A stretch of DNA of 64,000 bases from Sabellastarte sp. h YS-2021 (taxonomy: Eukaryota > Annelida > Polychaeta > Sabellida > Sabellidae): NCBI GenBank assembly GCA_964017235.1, contig OZ024938.1, forward strand, positions 11,089,454 to 11,153,453, written 5' to 3'. Every line of letters starts with the position of its first letter. Within the stretch, counting starts at the first letter, position 1. Positions 46,523 through 57,122 of this stretch are shown here, one piece after another. Made by a program: the position numbers and the translations under genes. The notes under the pieces were generated by a model. That model had not been told where the DNA came from. It ran no database searches and saw only the letters and a program-made list of their open reading frames with translations.

Positions 46523-48407
46523 GGAAGGGACATAGAACTGTTTCATTATCATATTTTTATCTTGTAACCATGACTCAGCAAGTTGTTACCACAAGATACT
46601 AAGTGGTTCCCACAACTAAGTAAGTTGTTGTAATGAGATACTATGTTGTGGTAATGAAATACTAACTCGTGGGAATGAGATACTCAGTTGCCACTATGAA
46701 TAACAGATTAAAACTCCAGACAAGTAAGTGGTAGCATTGCGTTAATATTGCAAGGTCAAATGTATGACCCTAGCTCACTAGCCAGGTCATGTTGGAAGGT
46801 CATATTGCGAAGGTGGCACCCAACGCTGAGCATAACCCAATGTATTCATGATCAAACAACACAGTAAAACGCATGTTTGGCATATTTTATTGTACATGTT
46901 AGTTAAAATAGACACATTATATATAAGAAATTTTAAAATTAGGAACCCAAGAGGAAAATTTTAAAATCCCAAGCCAAGCTAGAAAGAAGAAGGAATGATG
47001 GAGGAGAAGGTAGAGGGAATGACGGAGGGGGCTATGGAAGCATTTTGGAGGTATGTCCATACAGATGAACTCTTCCACAGACCATGGGCCATTATATTTT
47101 GCAGTGGGACGTTGTTATCAAAGGCAAGGGTTGCCCCAAACCTTCTAAACGTGTGGAAACCATGGCCAGAAATGGGGATACCTTTCAGCTTCAGGATGAA
47201 TTTGAGGGCACCCCTAATGTGGGTGTCAATAACTTGAGCATGGGGAAAGAATTTACTGACAAAGAGGGGGGCACAAGGTGGCAATGGGCGGGAAGTTAAT
47301 AACATCCTGAGGGCTCTGACTGGGCATAAATATATGTTTTGAAGGGTGGGGATGTGGACCAGATGGTGAGACTTGTGGTCTTGCAGTGTTTTCGTCCATT
47401 TAATGAGCAAAGAGGCACCAAGGGAAGTGAATTTAACATCTTGTCGCAACATATGCCTATCCGGGTGAAATAGCTTCAAGCTATGGGGGGCTATGTTACT
47501 CATCCTCAAAAATCCGAAAAATGCCACAAGGAAAATAGCCCTGAAAAAGGGGGGATCAGATAAGAGGTCGCATGCCATGGATATGTGATAGAGGGTCTTG
47601 GTATCAAAGATACCCCAGGGGGGTGGGTGAAAATGTGGAATTAATGGCCACGCTCCTCAGATATCTAGATATGAGGAAATTGTTACAAGATAGTAAATCC
47701 TAGTGATTTCATTCATACCCACCCCTTAGTAACTCTTTGCCACCACTAACTTACTTGTTCCAACCACTTCTTAAGTCATTTCCACCACTTATTTAGTCGT
47801 TCCAACCACTTAGTAACTCGCTCCCATTGCTTGCTAAGTCATTCCTACCACCTAGTAACTTGTTTCTACCACTTACTTATTCGTTCCTACTACTTGTTGC
47901 CATCACTCGCTAACTCGTACCCACCACTTGCTAACTCATTCCAACAACTTGCTAACTTTTTCCCACCACTTATTAACTCATTCCCACAACTTATTAAATC
48001 ATTCCTACTACTTACTAATTCATTACCACCACTTAGTAAATCGTTCCCAATACTTATAAAGTCATTCCCACCAGTTAAAAAGTTGTTACCACAAGTTATT
48101 ATGTTGTTCCCTCAAGATAAGTTAGGTATGATATACAAATTGCCTGTGCATGGCATCAAAGCATAACTCATGGAAATGACTTGCTATCTTAAGGGAACAA
48201 CTTAATATCTTGTGGTAAGGACTTGGTAACTTGTGGGAACGACTTAGTATATTGTGGTAACGACTTGCTAACTTGTGAGAACGACTTAGTATCTTGTGGA
48301 AACAACTTACTATTTTCTGGGAATGGCTTACTATCTCGTGAGAATAAGTTACTGTCTCTTGGTTACAAGATAAATAAATGATAGGAAAACAGTTTTATGT
48401 CCCTTCC
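46523..48407. mobile_element. Foldback-like element with repeat-built inverted arms
   Basis: The left end GGAAGGGACATAGAACTG (46523-46540) matches the inverse of the right end (48390-48407) at 17 of 18 positions, and the next ~30 bp (..TATCAT..TTTATCTTGTAACCA) also pair. Inside each arm are degenerate ~20-bp repeats such as GTTACCACAAGATACTAAGT, in both orientations: 46558-46695 on the left, 47700-48360 on the right. A CAG on each side could be a 3-bp target duplication. Long inverted arms made of short tandem repeats are the mark of foldback-type transposons. The central 46.7-47.65 kb carries a tyrosine recombinase fragment. Confidence 0.65.
46979..47640 (-). pseudogene. Tyrosine recombinase fragment of a second DIRS/Ngaro element
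   Basis: A 199-codon open frame from 47578, with homologous text continuing upstream in frame (PPPWGIFDTKTLYHIS). It matches the C-terminal ~220 residues of the recombinase at 38695 in order: FFGFLRMSN (catalytic R), LLIKWTKTLQDHKS, FHTFRRFGA (H-x-x-R), AHGLW (H) and VWTYL (nucleophile Y). All C-terminal catalytic residues remain, but the N-terminal DNA-binding part, gag and RT are missing. It lies between the two repeat-built arms of the 46.5-48.4 kb element, so it was captured, inserted, or is what remains of a deleted retrotransposon. Confidence 0.8.
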
Positions 48408-48609
48408 AGATGATTGTTGTTTAGAAAGCTTACATCACCTTCAAACAGTGAATTGATTGAGGGTGGATATTTTAACAACCCTGTGTTAAGCATGACTATG
48501 TAGGAGCCTGATGTGGCAGTATGACCACTTCCTTAAAGTCATGGGTATAATGCACATCATAACTAAGTAAAACTTAAAGTATTATTGGTTAAACCAATCA
48601 CATATTGTT

Positions 48610-49150
48610 CCTGCTTCATTAGGCACATGTTTTGGGGTCTTCAATATCACTTACAAAGTACTTAGCCCTCTTGGGATCTGACCCACTCCAAGGGTGATTT
48701 GGGGTCTTCACTTTCGATTTAGGAGCCTGACCCCTTGAGCTTGATCTCCCCCGGATGGGATTGATATAGCTCCTGACAATTTAAGCTGAAGCCTTCAGGC
48801 TTGATCCACCTGAATGAGGCCTCCCTCTGTGGTTAGACATGGCTGAGGGTGAATTAGAGAATTAGGTGGAACAGACCGACTCTGGTATCCCCACCCCCAC
48901 CCCACCGACTTTGACCAAGGTTTTGCCCCTTGGAACCTAACCCACTTTAAGGCTGTAGCTTCGTTTCTTTCAATCTTGGAGCTGAATCAGATGAGACTCA
49001 TGGGAGATCTCCTGGCGGATTGATGTGGCTCTTTGGGACTGGGGTTACTTCCAATCACTGAGCTGTATCCGAAAGCCTTAATCTACCTTGGGTTATAAAT
49101 AATTCTTTGTGAACAGGATTAGACAGGGCCAGACTGACTCTGGTAACCCT
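48610..49150 (+). repeat. Two ~250-bp degenerate units
   Basis: Unit 1: GGAGCCTGACCCCTTGAG ... GGGATTGATATAGCTC ... CAGACCGACTCTGGTA. Unit 2: GGAGCTGAATCAGATGAG ... GCGGATTGATGTGGCTC ... CAGACTGACTCTGGTA. Same family as 29960-30370 (opposite orientation). Confidence 0.55.
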
Positions 49151-49877
49151 TTCTGGAGTATTGCAAGACTTGACTGACTGACGTGCAGACAAACTTGTTG
49201 AAAGTAAAACTAACATGTACTAACCTTATATATACTATGTTACTTGTAAAGTTTTGTAATGTTAATGTTAACCCGTGGGGTACTACTGTATGGCTTTATG
49301 GTACTGTTACCTTTTTGGTATTTTAGTCATGTGATTATATTTATTTTGATGTACTGGTGATTTTTAAAAATTCTTCTCAGAAGTTTTAAAATTGACATGG
49401 ACATTTTGCCAAGCTATGCTGCACTTGAATATTCTGACATATTGTTGCAAAAAAAGTAGGTGTTAGTGGTTAAATCTTTAGTAAATTTAAGGGCAGATAT
49501 CATACCAGTTATTGTTTTCAAAGGAATATAGACATTTAGATATATTCAATACCCTAACATATGTAAGCTTTGTTGGCTAAATGTCAACTACTGTTTTCAA
49601 TTAAGCAGCTGTAGGAAGTAGAACGTTTAGTACTTGAGGAGCATATTTCAAAATCATTGTCTGATTCAGGAAGACCATCTCTATTCATACACTAAATTAA
49701 CACTGGGAATAACGTACCTGTCAACAAAACCCTATGAGGGTCCCTTTGTCAAAACAAAGTAAATAAAGTGTTAGACACAGGCATTAGTGCTTCTTCATGT
49801 AGAACATGGTCAACACCAACTATGTTCATAACAAAATGACAGGTCTTGTAGGTTTTGCATTGACTATAGAAAATTGA
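49151..49877. other. Intergenic, nothing recognised
   Basis: No supportable feature. Confidence 0.3.
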
Positions 49878-49879
49878 AC

Positions 49880-50117
49880 AAAGCCACAATTGCAGAGAGG
49901 TAACACTCTTGCCTCCCACCTCTGAGATCGGAGTTTGGTTCCCGGCCCGACCTCAAGTGGGAAAGCTGGTAGTTGCTTGTTGTTGGTCAGCAGTTTACAG
50001 TACAGAACCTTGAGCACCTGTATGTACTGGTTTCCTCTGCCCCTTCCAACTACCCGTTGTGATATGACCTGTATAGTGCTGAAAGTGACGTAAAAGCCCA
50101 AATAAATAGATAAAAAA
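49880..50117 (+). mobile_element. SINE family A with 15-bp target duplication
   Basis: CAGAGAGGTAACACTCTTGCC head (slightly 5'-truncated, replacing the usual GGCCATGGTGG) and AAGCCCAAATAAATAG tail. ACAAAGCCACAATTG at 49878-49892 and 50118-50132 is an exact duplication. Confidence 0.9.
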
Positions 50118-50139
50118 ACAAAGCCACAATTGAGGACTC

Positions 50140-51000
50140 GTACAGTTTACTTAATCCAAATGACTACAGTAATTACATCGGTCAAGGTGGTTTAGCATAT
50201 TGGATCTTACCAGTGCTGATTGGCAGATGGAGTTTAATCCTACAGACAAGCCAAAACCAGCCTTTACCTGTACAAAGAGGGTTGTTGCTTTCATTGCTGT
50301 GCCTTGTGTATTAACTGGTGCACCAGCTTTATTGAAATGTCTTATGGAAAAAATTCTTTGTCAGGGTTACAATATGACATTTGTATGTTGTACTGAGATG
50401 ATACTGGCATAAAGATTAACACCTTCTAGGAATATTAAGTCAATCTGACAAAAGTAGTTCACAGATCAAGGTCATCAAACCTGTATTAAGTTTTTAGGTC
50501 ATGTAGTTTCAGAGGAAGGGATATCAACTAATCCAAAGAAATTTGATTCAGTTACAATAAAACAAGTTAACTTTCTAGGATGATGTTCTTTCTATAGTAA
50601 TTTTTAAGCGCTAGCTTTAGCAAGGCTCATGCTTCAAGAGATCCCTTCATTTTTGTTTTGTTTTTTTTTCTCTCCAGACTTTTATGAATCTTGGCATAGT
50701 AGGATGCCTACCTGTCTCACCACTCAAGTTAAACAGCAATGGGCTTTACGGCTAGTGCTAGTAGACCGAAACCCCTTTGAGCCTTGTTGTTTCTTAAACT
50801 TCTCATCACTAGCCAAGCCCTACAAGAGATTGGCAGGGATACATCTCTACTTTGTTTTGTTCATGGTATGTGATCAAGTATTTTAGACATGGAAAACCTG
50901 TTTGGTCAATACTCCTATCCTAGTGTATCCTGACCTGACAAAGCCATTTTTATTTTACACTGAAGCAGGTTATTGGTGCAAACAATTTTCAAAAGTCTTG
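50140..51000 (+). pseudogene. Ty3/Gypsy-type pol remnant
   Basis: Readable RT text in broken frames: MDLTSADWQMEFNPTDKPKP (the D-L-x-S-x-Y-W-Q motif), FIAVPCVLTGAPALLKCLME, then KFLGHVVSEEGISTNPKKFD and NFLG-CSFYSNF. After an inserted SINE it resumes NFSSLAKPYKRLAG. Further on, TPILVYPDLTKPFLFYTEAG matches the start of RNase H. The YxDD box is lost and several stops are present. A dead copy of an LTR retrotransposon; no LTR was seen. Confidence 0.85.
50603..50795 (+). mobile_element. 5S-rRNA-derived SINE, copy 7, inside the Gypsy relic
   Basis: TTTTTAAGCGCTAGCTTTAGCAAGG start and GTAGACCGAAACCCCTTTGAGCC end. The 5S-like middle is deleted from AGCAGCAATGGGCTxxx to the tail (CTTTACGGCTAGTGC). 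It separates two parts of the RT frame. Confidence 0.75.
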
Positions 51001-51309
51001 AATATAACCAAATGTATAATGTGATTCTTCTGAAGTAAAAGTACCTATAAGTAGCTGCAAGAAAGCTACACAAGAATTGTTTACTTTTACACTTCTGTCA
51101 GAAATGTTGGTATTACGTATCACTTTGGTAACGCTTCACAAAACCCTTCACAAATTCCCCCTGCCGTTGGCAGTATCAAGTTCTGCAGGGCAACTGCAGG
51201 GTATCCTATAAAATTCCACATTTCTAATTTGTAAGAGTCTGCATTGATTCACTGGTGTATAAGTTCCTGTAAAGTGGTAATCACCTCTTAAAAAGTAGAT
51301 ATTAAATTT

Positions 51310-51505
51310 ATGACAGCTTGTTTGTTTGTTTGTTTGTTTGTCCTGTGTTCCTGTGTTTGACTCCCTGTTGGCCTCAAATGGGAGTCTTAGTATTTGCTTA
51401 CTGTCAAAGCTGTTAACCAACTTGTATGCACTAAGTTCCTCCAAACTATTAACTACCCAATGTAATATAACCTGTACAATGTGTTGAAAGCGATGTTAAA
51501 CCCAA
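51310..51505 (+). mobile_element. SINE family A, old copy
   Basis: (GTTT)n run, then GTTTGACTCCCTGTTGGCCTC, TATTTGCTTACTGTC, AACTACCCAATGTAATATAACC and GAAAGCGATGTTAAACCC. Confidence 0.6.
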
Positions 51506-51509
51506 TTCT

Positions 51510-51625
51510 GTGGTCGTATTTATGAAAAGGGTGAAAGCCAAATCTTAGGTTTAAGTTGACTCTATTCATGAAAAGTTAAGCCTATGATTTGGCTTAGAGC
51601 TTGCGTGAATACAGCCCCAGAAAGT
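51510..51625. repeat. MITE-like fragment
   Basis: GGTCGTATTTATGAAAAGG ... TTAGAGCTTGCGTGAATACAGCCCC. Inversely related ends; relative of 36600-36790. Confidence 0.5.
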
Positions 51626-51989
51626 ACAACGGAGACTGAGCCTGGGTGTGATTCTAGCCCCTCTGCTTTTGTCCCAAAACCTGGCCAAAAATGTTACACA
51701 ATAAAGATCAAAAAGCAAAGAAAAGAACACATAATACTACCTTTGATCTATATTGCATTCACAGATATCCATGACATAGATCAATAAACTGTATTCAACA
51801 GACAGCAACAGACTTCATAATGTAATACACTGAATAACAATAAACATGAGTTATATACCATTTATATCAATATGTACATATTTTTCACACATTCTGAATC
51901 ATTGCGTTCACACATGACCGGAAAGACTTTAAAGTCTGGCAAATATTCATTCTTTTTTTAAAACATAAGTACCTTTTGTGTCAATTATA

Positions 51990-52085
51990 TTGTTATGGGT
52001 AGATTAAATAGGCGGAGGAAACCAGTACATACAGTTGGTCAAGTTTCTGTACTGCAAAACCAGCGGCAAACAATTCCCAGCTTTC
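51990..52085 (-). mobile_element. SINE family A fragment
   Basis: TTATGGGTAGATTAAATAGGCGGAGGAAACCAGTACATACAGTTGG, then CAGCGGCAAACAATTCCCAG; the head half is missing. Confidence 0.65.
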
Positions 52086-53199
52086 CCCAGTTTCCTGTTT
52101 GAGAATTGCACCACATTTTATACTTGTGTATATTTGTGCTAATCTGAGTTTACTTTTTTTCCTTTCAAAACATTTTACATGTCTTCTTTTGCAACCCAAC
52201 TGAAATTACAAAGAACAGCTATCCATACTAGTTGGTCAAGACTTCATCATTATTACTTTTATTACTTTATTATTCACTACCCTCCTCCTTTGACCTAATT
52301 ATGAGGACACATAAATTGGGTAATATTGTTTTTATATTTACCATTTATTGTGAGCATTAAGGGTGACAAATGCGTAAACCAATATACAACAATAATTATT
52401 TAGACAGAGGCATTGATGTGTTATTGAGTTTACATGGAGTTATTATACAGTACAAGTCAATTTATTCTTATCTGACTCATGAAGTCTAATTTGTAAGCCT
52501 ATTTCATCTTTATGAAAAAACTATAAACTGGCTTAATAATCCAGCTTAACAACTGAACATTAGAGAGCAATTTCTTTACAGAAATGATGTTGCATTAAAT
52601 ATGCATTAGGATGTCACTCCTATGGGGAAACTTAGGCGACACCTCTCTGTGGAATGGACTTACAATACAGCTCTTTTATTACAATGCCATGATAACAGGT
52701 TCAGCAGGTTTAATCAATTATGTCTGCTTGTTAAGTCAAGAAGGTTTCATTCTTAGGCCAATGCATCAAGAAAAAAATAGGAATATGTTTCACCAAAATA
52801 ATAAAACCAATTTATGGGTATATAAAAACCTCCATTTTTCACACTTTACTGAAATATATAAAGCCATACTTTATAAAGCTATCTATGTCCAACCTCTACA
52901 TAAGAATCACATTAGAGATTTGACTTAAAGCGATATCAATAAATAAAGATCTGTTGGCATGATTCACTTTGTCAACAGTACACAAAACCCATTTGTCATA
53001 CTCAGATATCACAAATGATTCATAGTTAACTTTTCTTGACTTATATATCTACTTAAAGGTATGCCATCTATTTTTGATACAAATAAAAGTTCTTTTCTAC
53101 AGGAGTCAAGTGCTATACAAGAAGGCTGATTAAAATAAGATTAGTCTGTGGAGTTCCATTACAGCACCTACCATATTTACAATGTCTCTTATAAGTTCA
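52086..53199. other. 3' flank of the repeat-rich precursor gene
   Basis: Non-coding on both strands as far as I can see. The nearest minus-strand AATAAA is at 52675-52680, about 520 nt past the stop codon, and may end the transcript. Confidence 0.3.
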
Positions 53200-55002
53200 T
53201 TATTCTTCTTCGCTGAGAACTCCTGAATATAAATCTCTTTCAGTCGGGATCCGTTTGGACTGTTGCTGTTTCCTGTATGGATAGCGCTCATTACCATACA
53301 AAGAGGTGGTACCTCCAGAGTACCAGGACCTTTCAGTAGGTATTCTTTTGTGCATGTCATAGTTGTACCTGTGCTTATCACTCAAGTGGTGGACCAGATC
53401 TCTTTGAGTTGGTATTCTCTTGTAGTAACCATCGCCTGGCAAAATCCCCTGCCAATCCTTTTCATATGAATCTGAATCATAAATGCTTCTTTCTGTTGGA
53501 ATTCTCTTTTCAACAAGACCCCTCATTGGGAGCCACATGGCACGCTTACTGTGGACATCCAAACTCATTTTTTCATGATCCGATACTGCCCTGGATGTTG
53601 GTATGCGTTTTTGAGTAATCCAGGGATCAGAGTCATCCGGATATGAATCATCATCAATGTCATTTACAATATCCTTATACAAATCCAGATACAGTGGGTC
53701 TATTCCTTTGGCCTGGCTGGCAAGAAGAAAGCCATGGTTATCATTGTCTTGTCTCTTGTACATTTCATAAGATCTACCATTGATAAAATGCCCCATAGGG
53801 CTTTCTGTGTGATGAGAAGATACCCTGGAAACAGAGCGTTGCTGGCGTTTTATGGGTTTACTTTTACCTGTGGTTTCAATTATTTCGTCCAGTTCTGCTT
53901 TGCTCACCTGTTTTAATTGTTCATCAACTTCATCTTCAAGTTGATCGTGTCCTTTAGTGTCACTCTTCTTTTTCATGTGAAGCCATGCTGCCCTTGTTTG
54001 CACATCTTGGTTTTGTTGCGATGGCCCTTGCCTCTTGTTTGGCAACCATAGCGCTTTTTTGTCAACGGGTATGTCTTTTTCTGTACCAGGCAAATCTTGT
54101 TCATTGTCTTTCTTAGCTATTAGCCAACTAGCTCTCTTGCCCTCAGCTTGTGATGATTCAATAACTTCACCATCAGGGTATTCCATTCTTTTGCTTGGTA
54201 ACCAACTTGCTCTAATCTCAACACTTTGACTGTCTTCATTTGCAGGCTGACTCTCATCGACGTTCTTTTTTGAAGGTAACCAACTTGCTCTGGTGTCTAC
54301 TGCCATCCGTTGAGGAGCTTTTGAAACACCGACTGTATCCTTTTTGAATGGCAGCCAAGAGGCCCTTTCATCTGGTTTGCTGATGTCATTTCCATCATTT
54401 GAAGGCACTCTTTTATTTGGAAGCCAGTTTGCCCGACTCTGTAGCCAAATAGCCCTATTTGTTATTTGTGGAGCATTAGGTTGGCCCCCTTGCACAAAGG
54501 GCTCTGATGCCCAAAGGGGCATCCAGGTATCTGCAAAATCCCTTCCCCCACTGAACATGTTTTGTCCTTCTAAACTGGTTGGTGATGCAGTGTTTGGCAG
54601 TCGCTGTACCTTTTGTGTAAACTGTATCTTTGCATTTTTCTCCCCAGCATTACGCCTTCTCCGAATATTTGATAGTGAACCTTGTCCCAAATATAACTCT
54701 GGATTTGTTGTCTCTGGATATTCCGTCACTTGATTCCTGGCATAGGACCTTTTACCATGGACTGCTGGGAAAATGCTGCTGGGATTTCTCCAATGGTATT
54801 TTGATGTGCCCCCGGGTATGTAAGCATTCCTGGTGACCAGCCAACTTGCTCGGGTTCCTCTTCCTGTATTTCTGTAGCCACGGTAGATGTTTTGAAGAGG
54901 ATCTGTCACCTCAGCATGGGGTAGAAGAAAACCGTGGCCAATCGCACAGGCACAAAAGACTGCTGCCATAATGTGGTGGACGTGTTGAATGTGGAAAGCC
55001 AT
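53200..55002 (-). CDS. Secreted multi-repeat precursor, putative neuropeptide prohormone
   Basis: 600 residues in one exon. I chose the ATG at 55002 because a signal peptide follows at once (hydrophobic core IMAAVFCACAIG, residues 11-22) and an acceptor lies just upstream (55012-55013, after a T-rich tract), so earlier in-frame codons are intron. The mature part has two repeat families. The first is A-x-W-L-x-x-[KR][KR], preceded by K/R, ten copies (for example RASWLPSKK, KALWLPNKR, RAIWLQSR, residues 51-345 plus 487-494). The second is KR-IPT-x-R, five copies (residues 465-600), each starting a segment of 12-31 residues that ends at the next KR. The spacers are acidic. This layout is typical of prohormones cleaved by convertases at basic pairs. 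There are no Gly-Lys/Arg amidation signals, so products would have free C-termini. I do not recognise the family. Secretion and a peptide role are inference. Confidence 0.8.
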   Translation of the reverse strand: MAFHIQHVHHIMAAVFCACAIGHGFLLPHAEVTDPLQNIYRGYRNTGRGTRASWLVTRNAYIPGGTSKYHWRNPSSIFPAVHGKRSYARNQVTEYPETTNPELYLGQGSLSNIRRRRNAGEKNAKIQFTQKVQRLPNTASPTSLEGQNMFSGGRDFADTWMPLWASEPFVQGGQPNAPQITNRAIWLQSRANWLPNKRVPSNDGNDISKPDERASWLPFKKDTVGVSKAPQRMAVDTRASWLPSKKNVDESQPANEDSQSVEIRASWLPSKRMEYPDGEVIESSQAEGKRASWLIAKKDNEQDLPGTEKDIPVDKKALWLPNKRQGPSQQNQDVQTRAAWLHMKKKSDTKGHDQLEDEVDEQLKQVSKAELDEIIETTGKSKPIKRQQRSVSRVSSHHTESPMGHFINGRSYEMYKRQDNDNHGFLLASQAKGIDPLYLDLYKDIVNDIDDDSYPDDSDPWITQKRIPTSRAVSDHEKMSLDVHSKRAMWLPMRGLVEKRIPTERSIYDSDSYEKDWQGILPGDGYYKRIPTQRDLVHHLSDKHRYNYDMHKRIPTERSWYSGGTTSLYGNERYPYRKQQQSKRIPTERDLYSGVLSEEE

Positions 55003-55011
55003 ACTGCAGTA

Positions 55012-55013
55012 CT
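55012..55013 (-). promoter_or_regulatory. Splice acceptor before the precursor's coding exon
   Basis: On the minus strand, TTTTTTTTGTATACACAG precedes the exon by which the signal peptide begins 9 nt later. It implies at least one upstream 5' UTR exon, not located. Confidence 0.5.
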
Positions 55014-55999
55014 GTGTATACAAAAAAAACATAAACACATTTTGAATCAGATAAAGCTGTAATATTGGGCAATTTTTCAGTTTAGTGAAACCATTGTATT
55101 TCAACACATTTTCAAATAAAATTAACTCATTATTTGATCTAAATGGCACAAATACAGACAGGGGTATTTTTGATAATTTTCTTCCCTAGCACCCTTTCTA
55201 TGGTGAATGAGCATTACAACTTCATAAACTGGTGCCGAGTTTTCGTTAACATTGTAGTGATGGCCGATCGGCAATCCAAGTGCCAAGTTTTGTCTGTGGC
55301 GAGATTTTAATGGGATCTCAGCAAGAGCGTGACTCACTTGGCGGGAACTTGACATGGAACAGCCAATTTAACAGCAGAACTCATTATGCAGTCGTGACAC
55401 AAACAACAATAAGCTCTAAACTAGTTCCAAGTGAGTCTGTACTGCCATTCAATATTCTATAAGCCATAAAAGTTACAAATTTATTGTATAAATCATTAGA
55501 AATGTATTTTTACAGGGTCACAGTCTGATTGTGTTTTATTAAAACCCAATGCAGGAATGCCAGAGAAATCTCAAGCGAACAATGCCAAAATATCTTTGAT
55601 CTACAGGAACGATCTACAAAGCCACCATTAGGGCACTTACAACAATACCCAATAGATAAAAGTCTGGAGACAAAAGAAAAACAAACACAAATTTTAAAAA
55701 ATGAAACAAGTGTTCTCGGGAAGTGCTTAAAAATTAAAATTTTAAGATTCATTGGTGCCTCTTTAATATGTTTACATTTCTAGGTTTTTAGATGAATATT
55801 AATATAGTTTACTTATTATTTGAAGAAACTGGTGGATAATAAATAGAAAAAAACACCTTTGAAAAGGTTTTTTTATTTTTCACTCACAAAGATAACAAAA
55901 TGATATTTGAATAAGTTTTTGTCTTAGCTGGTGACAAAAATTTTAAAGTACATCACTTTGGAAATGTTCCTAATGTGTACCATCTGTTTCTAGCAGGAT
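55014..55999. other. 5' flank or intron of the precursor gene
   Basis: Contains scattered units related to the ~36-bp satellite at 56000 (ACATTTTGAATCAGATAAAGC at about 55035). No upstream exon identified. Confidence 0.3.
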
Positions 56000-56370
56000 A
56001 AAAATATTGTACTGAACTGTTTGAGCCAGATAAAACTGTTGCGTTGATAATTTTTACAGTCATATAAAACTACTGTACCGAATGCATTTTGAATCACATA
56101 AAACTATTGCATTGAACACATTTTGAGTCACAAGAACAACTGCATTCTGCACATTTTCAGTCATATAAAGCTATTGTATTGACTTCACTTTGAATCATAT
56201 AAATTATTGCTCAGGACACAATTTTAGTCAGCTGAAACTGATGTACTGAACACTTTTTGAGCCAGATAAAACTATTGTATTAAATGTATATTGTGTCACA
56301 TCAAACCTTGTTGTCAGATAAAACTATCCTTTTGGACACATTTTGCATCAGATAAAATTATAAATTGGCA
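56000..56370. repeat. Degenerate tandem repeat, ~36-bp unit
   Basis: About ten imperfect units of the form CAGATAAAACTATTGTATTGAACACATTTTGAGT. Isolated units also lie at 55035-55110, inside the 5' region of the precursor gene. Confidence 0.7.
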
Positions 56371-56974
56371 CAGCTTGACCACAAAACCCTAATTTTTGCA
56401 TCTTTGGTGTTAATACCCTGAATTTCTATTATTTTTCTTTAAATCTAAAAATCTACATTGGCACAAGCGCGACCTATAAATAGACCTTATTCACAAGAAG
56501 ACCAAACCAATGAAGTTTTGTACATTGCTATTTATGGGGCGATAATATAATTTCTACTTCAAATCAAGGCCCCAACTTGGTAGCAATCTCTGGGATTATT
56601 CATGGATAGTCAAAAAAATAATAAATGTATATTCCCAGGCTACTTGATATGGTATTGATACTACGCCAATAAATGATTGAATATTGGCTGTGGAGGGATA
56701 GTACATACCTCTATAAAACAAACTCAGCCCTCTGTTCATTACACTAAAGTACCTCTAAGTTATAAATCCTGTTATAACTATCCATCGTGTCCTTTCTATC
56801 TCAAAAAAGTTGGTAAAACTTTAATTGTATTGATTAGCATGGTAACTTGACATAAACCTCAACTTGACACAAAATAAAAACACAGAATATATATTGACTA
56901 TGACTTTTTGTTTATTTTTATTTATTTATTTACCTATTTACCTATTTATTTGCCCATTTATTTATTTATTTTTG
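56371..56974. other. Intergenic, nothing recognised
   Basis: No supportable feature before the TTTATTTATT run at 56910. Confidence 0.3.
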
Positions 56975-57122
56975 TCTCCCATCAACACATTGTGTAGGTT
57001 ATATCACGATGTGTAGTTTAAGTACACATGAATCCAACACATACTAGTCGGTCAAGATTCCACACTGTAAGCTGTCTGGAATTGTCAGCGAGTGTTTTAC
57101 CCACTACCCCACCGAGCCCCCT
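56975..57122 (-). mobile_element. SINE family A, diverged partial copy
   Basis: Tail complement TTTATTTATTTTTGTCTCCC, GTAGGTTATATCACGATGTG, AACACATACTAGTCGGTCAAG and CCACTACCCCACCGAGCCCC. Confidence 0.65.

Noticed and set aside
47831..48166. Leu/Ser-rich 111-residue frame
   Set aside because: Translation of the ~20-bp degenerate repeat in the right arm of the foldback-like element, not a protein.
53130..53381. Alternative frame overlapping the end of the prohormone
   Set aside because: The repeats IPTER and the acidic end lie in the main frame; the overlap has no repeat structure.
55122..55355. 77-residue minus-strand frame upstream of the prohormone
   Set aside because: No signal peptide or splice link in frame to the main exon; more likely 5' UTR or intron.
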